A stretch of DNA of 64,000 nt, taken from positions 53,865 to 117,864 of the forward strand of contig CAVEXN010000003.1 of NCBI GenBank assembly GCA_963620035.1. Reading direction: 5' to 3'. This DNA is from F23-D06 sp963620035 (GTDB taxonomy: Bacteria > Bacteroidota > Bacteroidia > Bacteroidales > WCHB1-69). Position numbers and translations under genes: made by a program. The stretch's first letter is position 1. Every line of letters begins with the position of its first letter. This document shows, in pieces, positions 8,665 to 17,791 of the stretch. The notes beneath the pieces were generated by a model. The model saw only the letters and a list, made by a program, of their open reading frames with translations, had not been told where the DNA came from and did not search any database.

Positions 8665-9423
8665 ATGTCAAATAAATCGATTTCGTGTGCATTCTTCATT
8701 CAAGACGAGGCCAAGCAAACGATGCTGAAAGAGGCCATTGGCAACTATGACACGTTATACATCACCTCGATTTTCAAAAACAGTTTTGAGACAATTGAAA
8801 AACTGAATAAGGTACGACCGCAAGTACTATTCATCAATGTCAGTATGAGCGACATTCTTCGGCACATTACGAGACCTCCACACATTATCGGGGTCTGCGA
8901 CCAGCCCACGAACAGAAAAGTAAAAGAGTTTCTGTCTTGTGGCTTCACAGATTTCATCTATTTCCCCATCGTCGAAAAGAACCTTAACGATGTCATCGGG
9001 AAGATTTTGAATGCAAATTCGTTTTTTCAAGAATTGAATGAGACGCCGGTATTTATGGAAAACGGTATGACTTATGAGGACCACACGAATGGCAATATTG
9101 AAACGAACGTTGCTTATTTCTTTGTACAAGACAAACGCTATGGTAAGTGCAAGATCAATTTCAGCGAATTTGTTTATGCGCAGAGCATCGGTAACGACAT
9201 TCGTATTATGAAAGATGACGAAAGCGCTTTTTACGAGAGAACTACGTTGAAGAATTTCCACAGGAAGCTTGGGCATAATAAATGTTTGAAAATCAACAGA
9301 TCTATACTCATAAATGTAGAAAAAGTAACTCGGATAAACAAGAAGACTGTGACGCTGAATAATGAAACCTTTACCATAACGCGCACATATTATAAGGAGT
9401 TCGCCAAAGTTTTCAACATCTGA
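8665..9423 (+). CDS. LytTR-type response regulator with degenerate receiver
   Basis: A 252-residue protein with an N-terminal receiver-like fold (residues about 5-125) and a C-terminal LytTR DNA-binding domain (about 145-250; note FVYAQSIGNDIRIM, TLKNFHRKLG, CLKINRSILINVEKV). The receiver lacks the phospho-acceptor: the strand normally ending in Asp reads VLFINVSM, with Asn58 in place of Asp, and the conserved Lys before Pro is also missing (FIYFPI). It therefore probably works without phosphorylation. No histidine kinase is adjacent. Confidence 0.8.
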   Translation: MSNKSISCAFFIQDEAKQTMLKEAIGNYDTLYITSIFKNSFETIEKLNKVRPQVLFINVSMSDILRHITRPPHIIGVCDQPTNRKVKEFLSCGFTDFIYFPIVEKNLNDVIGKILNANSFFQELNETPVFMENGMTYEDHTNGNIETNVAYFFVQDKRYGKCKINFSEFVYAQSIGNDIRIMKDDESAFYERTTLKNFHRKLGHNKCLKINRSILINVEKVTRINKKTVTLNNETFTITRTYYKEFAKVFNI

Positions 9424-9444
9424 AACTTCTTACGTAAAAAATAG

Positions 9445-9452
9445 TATTTTTG
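9445..9452 (+). promoter_or_regulatory. -7 box TATTTTTG for tRNA-Arg
   Basis: TATTTTTG ends 10 nt before the first base of the mature tRNA, so transcription would start only a few nucleotides upstream of it. Confidence 0.65.
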
Positions 9453-9462
9453 CCGCCTTGTT

Positions 9463-9534
9463 GGTCTTGTAGTTCAATGGATAGAACAAAAGTTTCCTAA
9501 ACTTTAGATTTGGGTTCGATTCCCAGCGAGACTA
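9463..9534 (+). tRNA. tRNA-Arg (anticodon CCU)
   Basis: A complete 72-nt cloverleaf. The acceptor arms are GGTCTTG and CGAGACT (with G-U pairs at the ends), the D stem is GTTC/GAAC, the anticodon stem AAAGT/ACTTT has loop TTCCTAA with anticodon CCT at 9496-9498, and the T arm is TTGGG-TTCGATT-CCCAG. CCA is not encoded. Its last 3 nt are also the stop codon of mnmG on the other strand. Confidence 0.92.
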
Positions 9535-11409
9535 CTCCCTTTTATTTTGTTGCAAATGGATAATAATAGCTGTAATGTCGGCCGGGTTCACGCCGCTGAT
9601 TCGCGAAGCTTGACCGAGATTGAGGGGCTGTACAGACATCAGTTTTTCTTTTGCCTCCTTTGAAACGCAAGCCAATTGTGCATAATCGAAACCGAAAGGT
9701 ATCTTTATTGTATCAAGGTTTGACATTTTTTTCACGATTTCTTCTTCTCGCTTGATGTAACTTTCATATTTGATGGACGTTTCCACATTTTTCAGTTGTT
9801 CGGATGTGGGTTGTTCCGCATCGATATACCCTTGGAATGTCGGGGAGTTTTGTCTTAAATCTTCAATAGTGACTTGTGGGCGAAGAAGCAGTTGTGATAG
9901 TTTTACGTTTTGGGAGATTGGCATAGTTCCTTTTTCAACAAGCATTGCGTTAACAGTTTCCATTTGGGCAAGATGTTGTTTAAGATAGTCTGCTATTTCT
10001 TTTTGTTTTCTATACTTTTGTTCAAACGCATTGAATTGGGACGAGGGAACAAGTCCGATTTTGTATCCTATAGGGGTCAAGCGGAGGTCTGCATTATCTT
10101 GGCGAAGCAGTATCCGGTATTCTGCGCGTGATGTGAACATTCTATAGGGATCCCGTATTCCTTTAGTTACAAGATCGTCTATAAGCACTCCGATATACGA
10201 ATCAGAACGCGTAAGAATAAGTGGTTCTTTTTCACGTATGGATAGATGCGCATTGATTCCGGCAATTAATCCTTGGCAAGCGGCTTCTTCATATCCTGTG
10301 GTACCATTGACTTGGCCAGCAAGGTAGAGATTAGGTATAACTTTTGATTCGAGCGTGTAGTGTAGCTGAGTCGGGTCAAAATAATCGTATTCGATAGCAT
10401 AGCCCGGACGTAGAATGGCAGCGTGTTCGAGTCCTGGAACTTTGTGCAAAGCACGTAGTTGTATCTCTTCAGGCAGAGAAGAAGAAAAACCGTTGAGATA
10501 ATATTCTATTGTGTTGTTGCCTTCTGGTTCAACAAACAACTGGTGTTTGTTCCTGTCCGAAAATCTAACAATTTTATCCTCAATGGAAGGGCAATAACGG
10601 GGTCCTAGACCATGTATTCTGCCCTGAAACATCGGTGATTTGCCAAAACCCTCCTTTAAAATTTCATGGACATTTTCATTAGTATAGGTAATCCAACAAC
10701 TCTTTTGCTCTTTGACAGGAAGCGTTGTCGAGAAAGAAAACTTGGAGGGTTCGTCATCACCTTTTTGTTCTGTCATTCGAGAGAAATCAATGGTTCTTCC
10801 ATCTATTCGCACCGGAGTACCAGTCTTGAGTTTTGCGGTTCTTATACCATTTTCGCAAAGTTGGTCGGACAGCATATAAGAAGCGTTTTCGCCCATTCTT
10901 CCACCAGAAAAACTGACTTCTCCTACGTGAATTCTACCATTCAAAAATGTGCCGTTGGTAAGCACTATTTTACGTGCATAAATGGTTTGGCCCAATAATG
11001 TTTTAACTCCAGCAAGACGATTATTTTCGTCAAATACAAGGGATTGAACGGTATCTTGTCGAAGACTAAGGTTTGGAATATGCTCCAACATTTCGCGCCA
11101 TAAAAAAGAGAAACGGCTTTTGTCGCATTGGGCTCGCGGACTCCACATGGCAGGTCCTTTAGAGAGATTGAGCATTCTGAACTGAATTGTTGACCAGTCG
11201 GTAATAATACCCGAACAACCTCCAAGTGCATCTATTTCTCGGACAATTTGTCCCTTTGCAATGCCGCCCATAGCAGGGTTGCACGACATTTGGGCCACAA
11301 GTGCCAAATTCATCGTGATAAGAAGTGTGGGGCTTCCTAATCTGGCGGCGGCAACGGCAGCCTCACAACCTGCGTGCCCTGCACCTACAACGACAATATC
11401 AAAATTCAT
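9532..11409 (-). CDS. mnmG: tRNA uridine-5-carboxymethylaminomethyl modification enzyme, FAD subunit
   Basis: A 625-residue protein of the expected length for MnmG (GidA). With MnmE it adds (carboxymethyl)aminomethyl to U34 of tRNAs. The N-terminal dinucleotide fold GAGHAG (residues 9-14) binds FAD. The family signatures ALGGCSG, LKTGTP, GLGPRYCPSIEDKIVRF and GYEEAACQGLIAGINA are all visible. It is the last gene of the minus-strand operon starting at rpiB, 31 nt after ybeY. Its TAG stop overlaps the 3' end of the convergent tRNA-Arg by 3 nt, so there is no room for a separate terminator. Confidence 0.97.
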   Translation of the reverse strand: MNFDIVVVGAGHAGCEAAVAAARLGSPTLLITMNLALVAQMSCNPAMGGIAKGQIVREIDALGGCSGIITDWSTIQFRMLNLSKGPAMWSPRAQCDKSRFSFLWREMLEHIPNLSLRQDTVQSLVFDENNRLAGVKTLLGQTIYARKIVLTNGTFLNGRIHVGEVSFSGGRMGENASYMLSDQLCENGIRTAKLKTGTPVRIDGRTIDFSRMTEQKGDDEPSKFSFSTTLPVKEQKSCWITYTNENVHEILKEGFGKSPMFQGRIHGLGPRYCPSIEDKIVRFSDRNKHQLFVEPEGNNTIEYYLNGFSSSLPEEIQLRALHKVPGLEHAAILRPGYAIEYDYFDPTQLHYTLESKVIPNLYLAGQVNGTTGYEEAACQGLIAGINAHLSIREKEPLILTRSDSYIGVLIDDLVTKGIRDPYRMFTSRAEYRILLRQDNADLRLTPIGYKIGLVPSSQFNAFEQKYRKQKEIADYLKQHLAQMETVNAMLVEKGTMPISQNVKLSQLLLRPQVTIEDLRQNSPTFQGYIDAEQPTSEQLKNVETSIKYESYIKREEEIVKKMSNLDTIKIPFGFDYAQLACVSKEAKEKLMSVQPLNLGQASRISGVNPADITAIIIHLQQNKRE

Positions 11410-11440
11410 TTCCCGTGGAACGTATTTATAAAGAAGTGAT

Positions 11441-11875
11441 TTATAGATTATTATTAGGATTGGTCATTACATACAGGTTGATTGCATCAGTCTCTTTCTT
11501 CCGCATAGTCTTTACATCCTCCGGCATTTTGTCTTTATAGCCACAAAGATGAAGTACACCATGAGCCATTACCCTCAGCAGTTCCAGATTGAAAGGGATA
11601 CCTAAAAGTAGGGCATTCTCGCGCACTCGCTCCAGGCTAATGATGATGTTCCCTTGGACAAGCTTTTCTATACATTCATCAAAAGTTATAATGTCAGTAA
11701 ATGTGTTGTGTTGAAGAAAAAAAAGGTTGCGTTGCAACATGTACTGGTCATCGCAAAAAAGGTAGGATATATTACCGGGCACAAGTGACTCGCTACGAAT
11801 GATTGACTTCAGCCATTGTTTATGCTCAAGGGTTAAGTTCAAGGGTTCAACATCAGCGTATTCAAAAAAAATCAT
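11441..11875 (-). CDS. ybeY: Endoribonuclease YbeY (rRNA maturation factor)
   Basis: A 144-residue zinc-dependent RNase family member acting in 16S rRNA 3'-end maturation and ribosome quality control. The metal motif reads HGVLHLCGYKD (His105, His109), the form I associate with Bacteroidetes members, in which the third canonical His is not in its usual place directly after GYD. The start overlaps the end of the SGNH hydrolase gene by 4 nt (ATGA), showing co-transcription, and mnmG follows. It is a housekeeping RNA-processing gene inside an envelope-type operon. Confidence 0.9.
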   Translation of the reverse strand: MIFFEYADVEPLNLTLEHKQWLKSIIRSESLVPGNISYLFCDDQYMLQRNLFFLQHNTFTDIITFDECIEKLVQGNIIISLERVRENALLLGIPFNLELLRVMAHGVLHLCGYKDKMPEDVKTMRKKETDAINLYVMTNPNNNL

Positions 11876-12933
11876 TTTGCGGCTTTTATGAATTTTAAAG
11901 ATTGCTTATAACCATCATTGTTCGTTATTCTCAATATGTAGGATCCTTTAGGAATTGATGAAATGTCAACTCCTGAAGAAAAACCGGATTTTGAGATCGT
12001 ATGTAAAATCCTCTTCCCAAATAAGTCAAAGATGCTCAAGTCGTAATATCCTGAATTATTACCGCCGAAATCGATATGTAAAGTATTGACAGCGGGATTT
12101 GGAAATAATGTTGTTTTTTGTATCAAATCATCACAAAAAGTTGAAATACAATTAGAATTTGTATCCAAAACGGGATAAAATGACCAGTTTAGAAGCGAAT
12201 CATAGACAATTTGCTTTACGGTCTGTTTGATAATATCGGCTTGAGAATCGGATATTTGAAAGCTACTCGTAACTGCGGTCGGATTTTTTGAAAATAAAAG
12301 GGAATAAAAGGTGAATGCAGCGGCGTATGAACCTACTAAACTGGGATGGCTGCCGTCTGATTGGTAAAGATCTATTTCCGGGTGATTGTCTCTGATGTAT
12401 CTCCACACTTTTGCAACAGGAGCAACCATGGTCTGGTTATCTTGTGCCATAATCAGATAACGTGCTTGCAATAGGCTGTCCATACCCTCATATGTGCCAA
12501 GCGGTGCATAATACGGAGCATTTTGGGCATCACCATCCCTTCTGCCCCACGTCATGTAAAACACTATTTTTGCTTCGGGATTGTATTCGCGTATCAAGGC
12601 ACATAATTGCTGGGCGTATGGGTAAGACTCTGACATAAATTGGCTGTATGGAAAAGAGGGCAATTGGCTTTGCTCTTGCAAAACCACATAGTCCCATCCA
12701 CCTTGTTTAATCAAGTCTGAAGATACAGCAAGATGTTGTTGAAAAGTGCAACCGCCAGGAGTACTGCTTTGAAAATAAAAATCGTCTCCTGTGGTAGAGG
12801 CGATGTCTAAAATCAATTGTGGTAAATTATTGACGGAGGTATAACTGTTGCCTATGAAAAGGATCTTGCAAGGCGAACATGTGCTATATAATACGATGAG
12901 CGTTATCGCCGCTAATGTAAAAAAACGTTTCAT
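11872..12933 (-). CDS. SGNH/GDSL hydrolase-like protein with T9SS sorting domain
   Basis: A 353-residue secreted protein. After an N-terminal hydrophobic signal it has LFIGNSYT (nucleophile candidate Ser30) and a C-terminal SDGSHP block (Asp193, His196), the SGNH/DUF4886-like layout, with YVVLQEQSQ between. Residues from about 275 (LFPNPAVNTLHIDF to the end) form a type A T9SS C-terminal domain, so it should be exported by type IX secretion and attached at or released from the surface. Likely an esterase or deacetylase; the substrate is unknown. It overlaps both neighbours by 4 nt. Confidence 0.82.
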   Translation of the reverse strand: MKRFFTLAAITLIVLYSTCSPCKILFIGNSYTSVNNLPQLILDIASTTGDDFYFQSSTPGGCTFQQHLAVSSDLIKQGGWDYVVLQEQSQLPSFPYSQFMSESYPYAQQLCALIREYNPEAKIVFYMTWGRRDGDAQNAPYYAPLGTYEGMDSLLQARYLIMAQDNQTMVAPVAKVWRYIRDNHPEIDLYQSDGSHPSLVGSYAAAFTFYSLLFSKNPTAVTSSFQISDSQADIIKQTVKQIVYDSLLNWSFYPVLDTNSNCISTFCDDLIQKTTLFPNPAVNTLHIDFGGNNSGYYDLSIFDLFGKRILHTISKSGFSSGVDISSIPKGSYILRITNNDGYKQSLKFIKAAK

Positions 12934-13346
12934 ATTGAGGATATGTTTTGGTATATTGGTTTATTTAATCTGTTTTGATATAGATAGTTAAACTTTGGTT
13001 TCACGTGGAAATTCAAACATAGTGCCTTATTGTCCGTTGATGCTTCAACGGATCCTGTCAACAGACGGAGTCCCTCTATTTCATTAAATTCAGAAAAGAA
13101 GTTTTTGAAAAATTCTCTATCTGCAGAATACACGATGGTTAATGTGTCAGTATCTATATAAACGGAAAAAGTCACAAATAGATTTGAATTGCTTTCCGAC
13201 AAATACTCTGCAATAATTTGCGTAGATAATGAAATATAGCCAAAATCTTTATTAAGACCAAACTGCTGACAAACATCCTCTATAGTGGCGAGGACTGTTT
13301 GCGTTAGATTGGTTTCATTTAATGGCTTTGTTTCTATGGAAAACAT
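12930..13346 (-). CDS. Conserved-looking small cytosolic protein, function unknown
   Basis: A 138-residue protein without signal peptide or membrane segment and with an alternating alpha/beta pattern (TVLATIEDVCQQFGL, then LFVTFSVYIDTDTLTIVY). The spacing resembles an anti-sigma-factor or HATPase-like fold, but the ATP-binding motifs are not recognisable, so no function is assigned. It sits between DUF4175 (5 nt gap) and the SGNH hydrolase (4 nt overlap), so translation is probably coupled. Confidence 0.75.
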   Translation of the reverse strand: MFSIETKPLNETNLTQTVLATIEDVCQQFGLNKDFGYISLSTQIIAEYLSESNSNLFVTFSVYIDTDTLTIVYSADREFFKNFFSEFNEIEGLRLLTGSVEASTDNKALCLNFHVKPKFNYLYQNRLNKPIYQNISSI

Positions 13347-13351
13347 AACAG

Positions 13352-16300
13352 TTAGTCGATATTGTAAAAATAGTTGTTTGCCTTTTTCTTATAATAGTAG
13401 TTTAAATTGGCAGGAATTGAATGCAACATCTCGTTCTGCTGAGTCTTTTTTGAATCTTCTTTCCATTCTTTTGGCGGATTGGATCTTAATTGCTGCTTGG
13501 CTTCTATTGACTTTCTTTCATCGTCCTTCTCCCTCTCAATATCTGCTTTTTCACTTTTTAAAAGACGTGTTGTAATAGAATTTTGTCTATCTATAGTCTG
13601 TTGGGTCAGTTTTCGGTTTACCAGTTCTTTTTCTGTCTGCTTCATTTCGTTTATGAGCTGCTCTATACTCTTGTCCCCTACTCCGTTTTCTGATTTCAAT
13701 GTATTTTCATAATCTTCTAACATTTTACGAATGGCTTCCTGTTGTGCTGCCATCTTTGCGAATTGTTCGCTCATGGACTGCTGCGATTTCTGACTTTGCC
13801 CCTGCTTCCCTTGTTGTTCCATCGATTTTTTCAAGGCCTGCATCTGGCGGTTTAATTGCTGTTGAAGTTCCCTTGCAGAAGTTTTCTTGCTTTTTCCTTT
13901 TCCTCCTGGCTTACTGCAAGACCCACCTGACTTGTTGCACTTGCCTTTGCATTCATTTTGCTTCTTTTTCATCTCTTTCATAGATTCCTTGAGCATAAGG
14001 GCAAGGTTATTCATCGACGTTAATACAAATTGCTGGTTTTTGCTCGTTTCTGAAAGACGGCGGTCTTGGAGCATATTCTGCGATGACGTTAAATAATCCC
14101 GAATTTTGGTTATCTCAGTCTGGACATATGGCTTAACTGCCATTTGCCGGCGCGCCAATGCATTCAGTGAGTCTTCAATTACTAACAAGTTGTCTTTAAC
14201 CTTGTGCTGCTTGAGCATAAGGTCTGATACTGTGGCCGAACGTGAACTGGTTTTCTTCGTGGTTTCAAGAACGTTTTCCTGCTCAAAGGATATTTTTACC
14301 AAATTGTCTAATATCTGCCGTAATGTTTCAATATCTTCGGATACTTGCTCAAGTTCACTCTCGTTAAAGTCTTTTTCTAACTGTTGCGCCAATTGCTCCA
14401 TATCTTCTGAAGCCTGTTTCTGGTTTTGTGATGATTTTGTTCTGTTGTTCTTTTCAAGGTTCATCTTACCTTGCTCCATTTTCTGCTGTATTTCCTGCTG
14501 AAGTTCATCTGTATTCTTGAAGTCTGTCGGTTCTTCGAGTTCATTGTTCAATTGCTTCAACTCCTGTATGTCTTTCTGAATCTCCTTATACCTTTTCTCT
14601 ATCTTTTGCTGTTTTTCCTGTAAATATTGCTTGTCTGTCGTCTTGTCATTTGTCTTTTCTGCATTTGTCTTCAATTCGGCTGAAAGCTCATTTAACTGTT
14701 TCACCGCATCGGTCACCTTTTTTTCTAATTCGAGTTGCTTGTATAACTGAAGCTGTTGGTCGAGCGTCTTGTTGATGGCATCCGTGTTTGTTTTCAATTT
14801 TTGCATCTCCTTTTGGACCTGATCTTTTGTCGGCGACTTCATCATTTCTTGCAATTTTTGAAGCATAGACTTCATTTCGTCCGTCAATACCCTGTCCATA
14901 CGTTGCTGTAATTCCTGCTGTTTCTGAAGCACTCCTGCATCTATTTCCTTATATTGGTTCTCTAAAGAGTTCTTGTTTTGCTGGTTTTGTTTTAACTCTT
15001 CTATTTTAGACTTAAGTTGCTGATACTGCTCCATTAGTTTCTCCAATTTCTTTTTGTCTTGCCATGACATCTCTTTTTCTTGCATCATCTGGGCCTGCAA
15101 CTTGTCGATATTCTTCATCAATTGGGATGATTCTGCTACCAAATCCTCATAGTCATTCTTGGTCTGTTCGTCACCTTTCCGCAATTCATTTTCAATTTCT
15201 TCAAGGGTCTTGACTCTGTATGAAGATACTGACGATTTTGTTGACTTTGGACCGTTCACTCCGTCATTGTCGAAAACCTCAAAATAGTAGTCTATTTTAT
15301 ATCCGGGTTTTAGTATGAACGAGGCAATATCAAAATAGAAGTAAAAGTCTTGGATGGTAATGTCATTCTTAATTCTAATATCCACCACATTGTCTTCTTC
15401 AACTATTGTTCCGTTCTCATCATATTTAGTATAGACAAAATGAAGTTTTGAAAAACCATAGTCGTCTTTTATATTCCCTTTGAAATAGAACCTGTCAGAG
15501 TAAATAGAATCCTGTTGTGACAAAACCGATATTTCCGGATACATGTCTTTAATGACCGTCACCTCATCTGTCAGGGTATCATTGCTGGTCATGTATTTGT
15601 TTTTTCCGAAAATAGAATAAGTGAAACTATTTTTGGCAAGTATATGGATATTGCAGCTGTTATCTTCTGTGGTATATTCTTTGGAATCACCATTGATGGC
15701 AAAAACGAGGTTATCGCTGTTTTTTGTATAGAATTTCCAATTGATGACAGTACCCTCCGGAACAGTGACATTGCTCACATTTTTTATAATGTCATCATTC
15801 TTATGCAAATATGCCGGATAATGGAGTTCCATCACAAAGCCTGTAACATTAGGCTTTGGCAATACATTCAACTGATACAAAGAGGATTGCACCTCTTCTG
15901 TGGTAATCTGAAACTCAATGTTCTTTTGCAGGTTTTGAAAAGTGTACGAGAACTCGGAATTAGAAACCTTATTGCACTTGAAATTTCGGTTGTCATAATT
16001 TACATAAACATTCTCGGGGAGTTCAGAACCTTTTACCTTAACATTTATAGTAAAATCATCGTACTGGTATGCGGTGAGACCGGGATTTGTAATTTGAAAA
16101 CTGTATGGTGAAGGTTTCTCATAAATTGTAGTATGATGAACAATTCGCTTGGTTGATTCGGTAAAAACCTCGCTTTTTACTGAAAAAAACAATATAAACA
16201 CGGCTATCGGAACGAGCGTCCAACGGGCTATCTTCTTGGTTTGGGATACAGGAATGGCCTGCACAAATGAATATGCCTTGAATGAGTCAATTTTGTCATC

Positions 16301-16699
16301 AATGGCGGCAGAAAGCAGTTCCAGACTCTCATAGTCGCCTCTATTGAGTTGTTTCTGTAACTCAAAAAGGTTCAACAACTTGTCGTCAATCTGACTGAAA
16401 TGTTTTCCTATAATCTTAGCAATCTGTTCTTCCGTTATTTGCTTTCCGATCCCGCAGAGTTTGAAAACGGGTATCATAATGTAGAAAACGAGATTGCCGG
16501 CAAAAAGCAAGATGAAAGAGTAGAAAAGTATGGACCTTATGATTCTGTCAGAATAAGAGAAATACTCGAAAAGAGAAAATACAATAAAGGTTGACAAAAG
16601 GATAACCGTAAAGAATACAATTCCTTTGTAAAGTTCATTCAGATAGTACTTCTTTATGAATTTACGTATCTTCTCTTGTAATATCTGCTGATTATTCAT
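13352..16699 (-). CDS. DUF4175-family large membrane protein with coiled coils
   Basis: A 1115-residue protein. The first about 175 residues hold three hydrophobic segments (near 20-42, 52-80 and 156-171). A beta-rich domain with repeated Ig-like strands follows (about 185-500). The rest is Gln/Lys/Glu-rich coiled coil with a Cys-Lys-rich insertion (CKGKCNKSGGSCSKPGGKGK). This is the DUF4175 layout of Bacteroidetes. Its function is not established, but the coiled coil would lie in the periplasm, suggesting an envelope scaffold. The start overlaps the LUD-ferredoxin gene by 8 nt. Confidence 0.88.
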   Translation of the reverse strand: MNNQQILQEKIRKFIKKYYLNELYKGIVFFTVILLSTFIVFSLFEYFSYSDRIIRSILFYSFILLFAGNLVFYIMIPVFKLCGIGKQITEEQIAKIIGKHFSQIDDKLLNLFELQKQLNRGDYESLELLSAAIDDKIDSFKAYSFVQAIPVSQTKKIARWTLVPIAVFILFFSVKSEVFTESTKRIVHHTTIYEKPSPYSFQITNPGLTAYQYDDFTINVKVKGSELPENVYVNYDNRNFKCNKVSNSEFSYTFQNLQKNIEFQITTEEVQSSLYQLNVLPKPNVTGFVMELHYPAYLHKNDDIIKNVSNVTVPEGTVINWKFYTKNSDNLVFAINGDSKEYTTEDNSCNIHILAKNSFTYSIFGKNKYMTSNDTLTDEVTVIKDMYPEISVLSQQDSIYSDRFYFKGNIKDDYGFSKLHFVYTKYDENGTIVEEDNVVDIRIKNDITIQDFYFYFDIASFILKPGYKIDYYFEVFDNDGVNGPKSTKSSVSSYRVKTLEEIENELRKGDEQTKNDYEDLVAESSQLMKNIDKLQAQMMQEKEMSWQDKKKLEKLMEQYQQLKSKIEELKQNQQNKNSLENQYKEIDAGVLQKQQELQQRMDRVLTDEMKSMLQKLQEMMKSPTKDQVQKEMQKLKTNTDAINKTLDQQLQLYKQLELEKKVTDAVKQLNELSAELKTNAEKTNDKTTDKQYLQEKQQKIEKRYKEIQKDIQELKQLNNELEEPTDFKNTDELQQEIQQKMEQGKMNLEKNNRTKSSQNQKQASEDMEQLAQQLEKDFNESELEQVSEDIETLRQILDNLVKISFEQENVLETTKKTSSRSATVSDLMLKQHKVKDNLLVIEDSLNALARRQMAVKPYVQTEITKIRDYLTSSQNMLQDRRLSETSKNQQFVLTSMNNLALMLKESMKEMKKKQNECKGKCNKSGGSCSKPGGKGKSKKTSARELQQQLNRQMQALKKSMEQQGKQGQSQKSQQSMSEQFAKMAAQQEAIRKMLEDYENTLKSENGVGDKSIEQLINEMKQTEKELVNRKLTQQTIDRQNSITTRLLKSEKADIEREKDDERKSIEAKQQLRSNPPKEWKEDSKKTQQNEMLHSIPANLNYYYKKKANNYFYNID

Positions 16700-17786
16700 C
16701 GTATTCGCTCTGCGTGCTTTTTACTATATTGAAGAAAGGTCCTTTTATTCTTGAAAAGTAGTGATGCAGCATCCTGTTTTTCCCGAACATGAACTTCAAC
16801 AGGAAAAATCTGAACAGCGGCTTAGCGTGCTTGTTCATATTGTGCCGTTTCCTTAAAATATTATGGAGAAGGCGGTTATAGGAGGTGTCTTTTTGCTCAT
16901 TCACTAAACGCATTTCATAAATCAGCATATCCGTAATCGGTATCTGCACGGGGCATTCTGACTGGCAATTGCCACATAATGTAGTCTGTTTAAAAATAAC
17001 TTGGCTTCTGTTGAAAACCGTAAGACAATTCTGCTTCACAATGCCGATAGGCTTAACTTCATTGTTTATAGCGTGCATAGGACAAACCTGTGTGCATCTT
17101 CCGCAATGGATACAATAAAGCGACTGCCTGAGAAAAACATCTTGCATATAAGGTAGAACGTTCCCGGCATAAAGCAAAACTTTTATGGTAGTTTCATTTT
17201 TTGTATAGCCTAACGTTCCCGTAGTAAGAAACTCGTCCTTTGCGATGTTCTTGAAAGGAATGCGCAGGATTTTAATGTCCGTTATTTTATTGCAGCCGCT
17301 TTTCAGATGCAAGAAAAAGGAAATGTCCTCACACTTTTCTATCAATTGGTCGATGTTGACGACAACGATGATATGCTTGAATTGGTTGAAAAAGCGGCTT
17401 GAATGTCTGTTGAGAAAGATGAAAGAACCGTCTTCAATAACGGCAAAGTCTGCCTGGACGACAAGTGTATCTGCAGCTTCTCGTTCTTTAAGTTCTTCTA
17501 ATTCAACAATATTGATTATATCATTTTTTGTCTCTAATTGGTTTTGTATGTCGAGGCTGTCGATGCAGACTTTGTTGAACTTCTGCTGAGGGAGCATCTT
17601 GATGATTGATTCCACCAATTGTTCCTCATTCTGAGCCCAATCGAGCGGTATGCCTTTGGGTGTCAGCTGTTTTTCTAAATCATAAAGATGTTTGTCGAGA
17701 TGCTCAATCAGGGCGCGGCGGAGCTGGAAAGCCTTGTTACGGCTGTCATTGAAATCGTTAAAACAAGAATCGTTCCCGAACACCAT
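16692..17786 (-). CDS. LUD-domain/4Fe-4S protein (LutB-like, short)
   Basis: A 364-residue protein. The N-terminal two thirds resemble the LUD (DUF162) fold (DTLVVQADFAVIEDGSF, then FKHIIVVVN), and the C-terminal third has two ferredoxin clusters, CIHCGRCTQVCP and CGNCQSECP, with a lone Cys in VKQNCL between. LutB/LldF proteins of lactate oxidation have this order but are usually about 100 residues longer, and no LutA or LutC is next to it. A role in electron transfer to an envelope or metabolic partner is inference. Confidence 0.75.
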   Translation of the reverse strand: MVFGNDSCFNDFNDSRNKAFQLRRALIEHLDKHLYDLEKQLTPKGIPLDWAQNEEQLVESIIKMLPQQKFNKVCIDSLDIQNQLETKNDIINIVELEELKEREAADTLVVQADFAVIEDGSFIFLNRHSSRFFNQFKHIIVVVNIDQLIEKCEDISFFLHLKSGCNKITDIKILRIPFKNIAKDEFLTTGTLGYTKNETTIKVLLYAGNVLPYMQDVFLRQSLYCIHCGRCTQVCPMHAINNEVKPIGIVKQNCLTVFNRSQVIFKQTTLCGNCQSECPVQIPITDMLIYEMRLVNEQKDTSYNRLLHNILRKRHNMNKHAKPLFRFFLLKFMFGKNRMLHHYFSRIKGPFFNIVKSTQSEYDE

Positions 17787-17791
17787 AGCGA

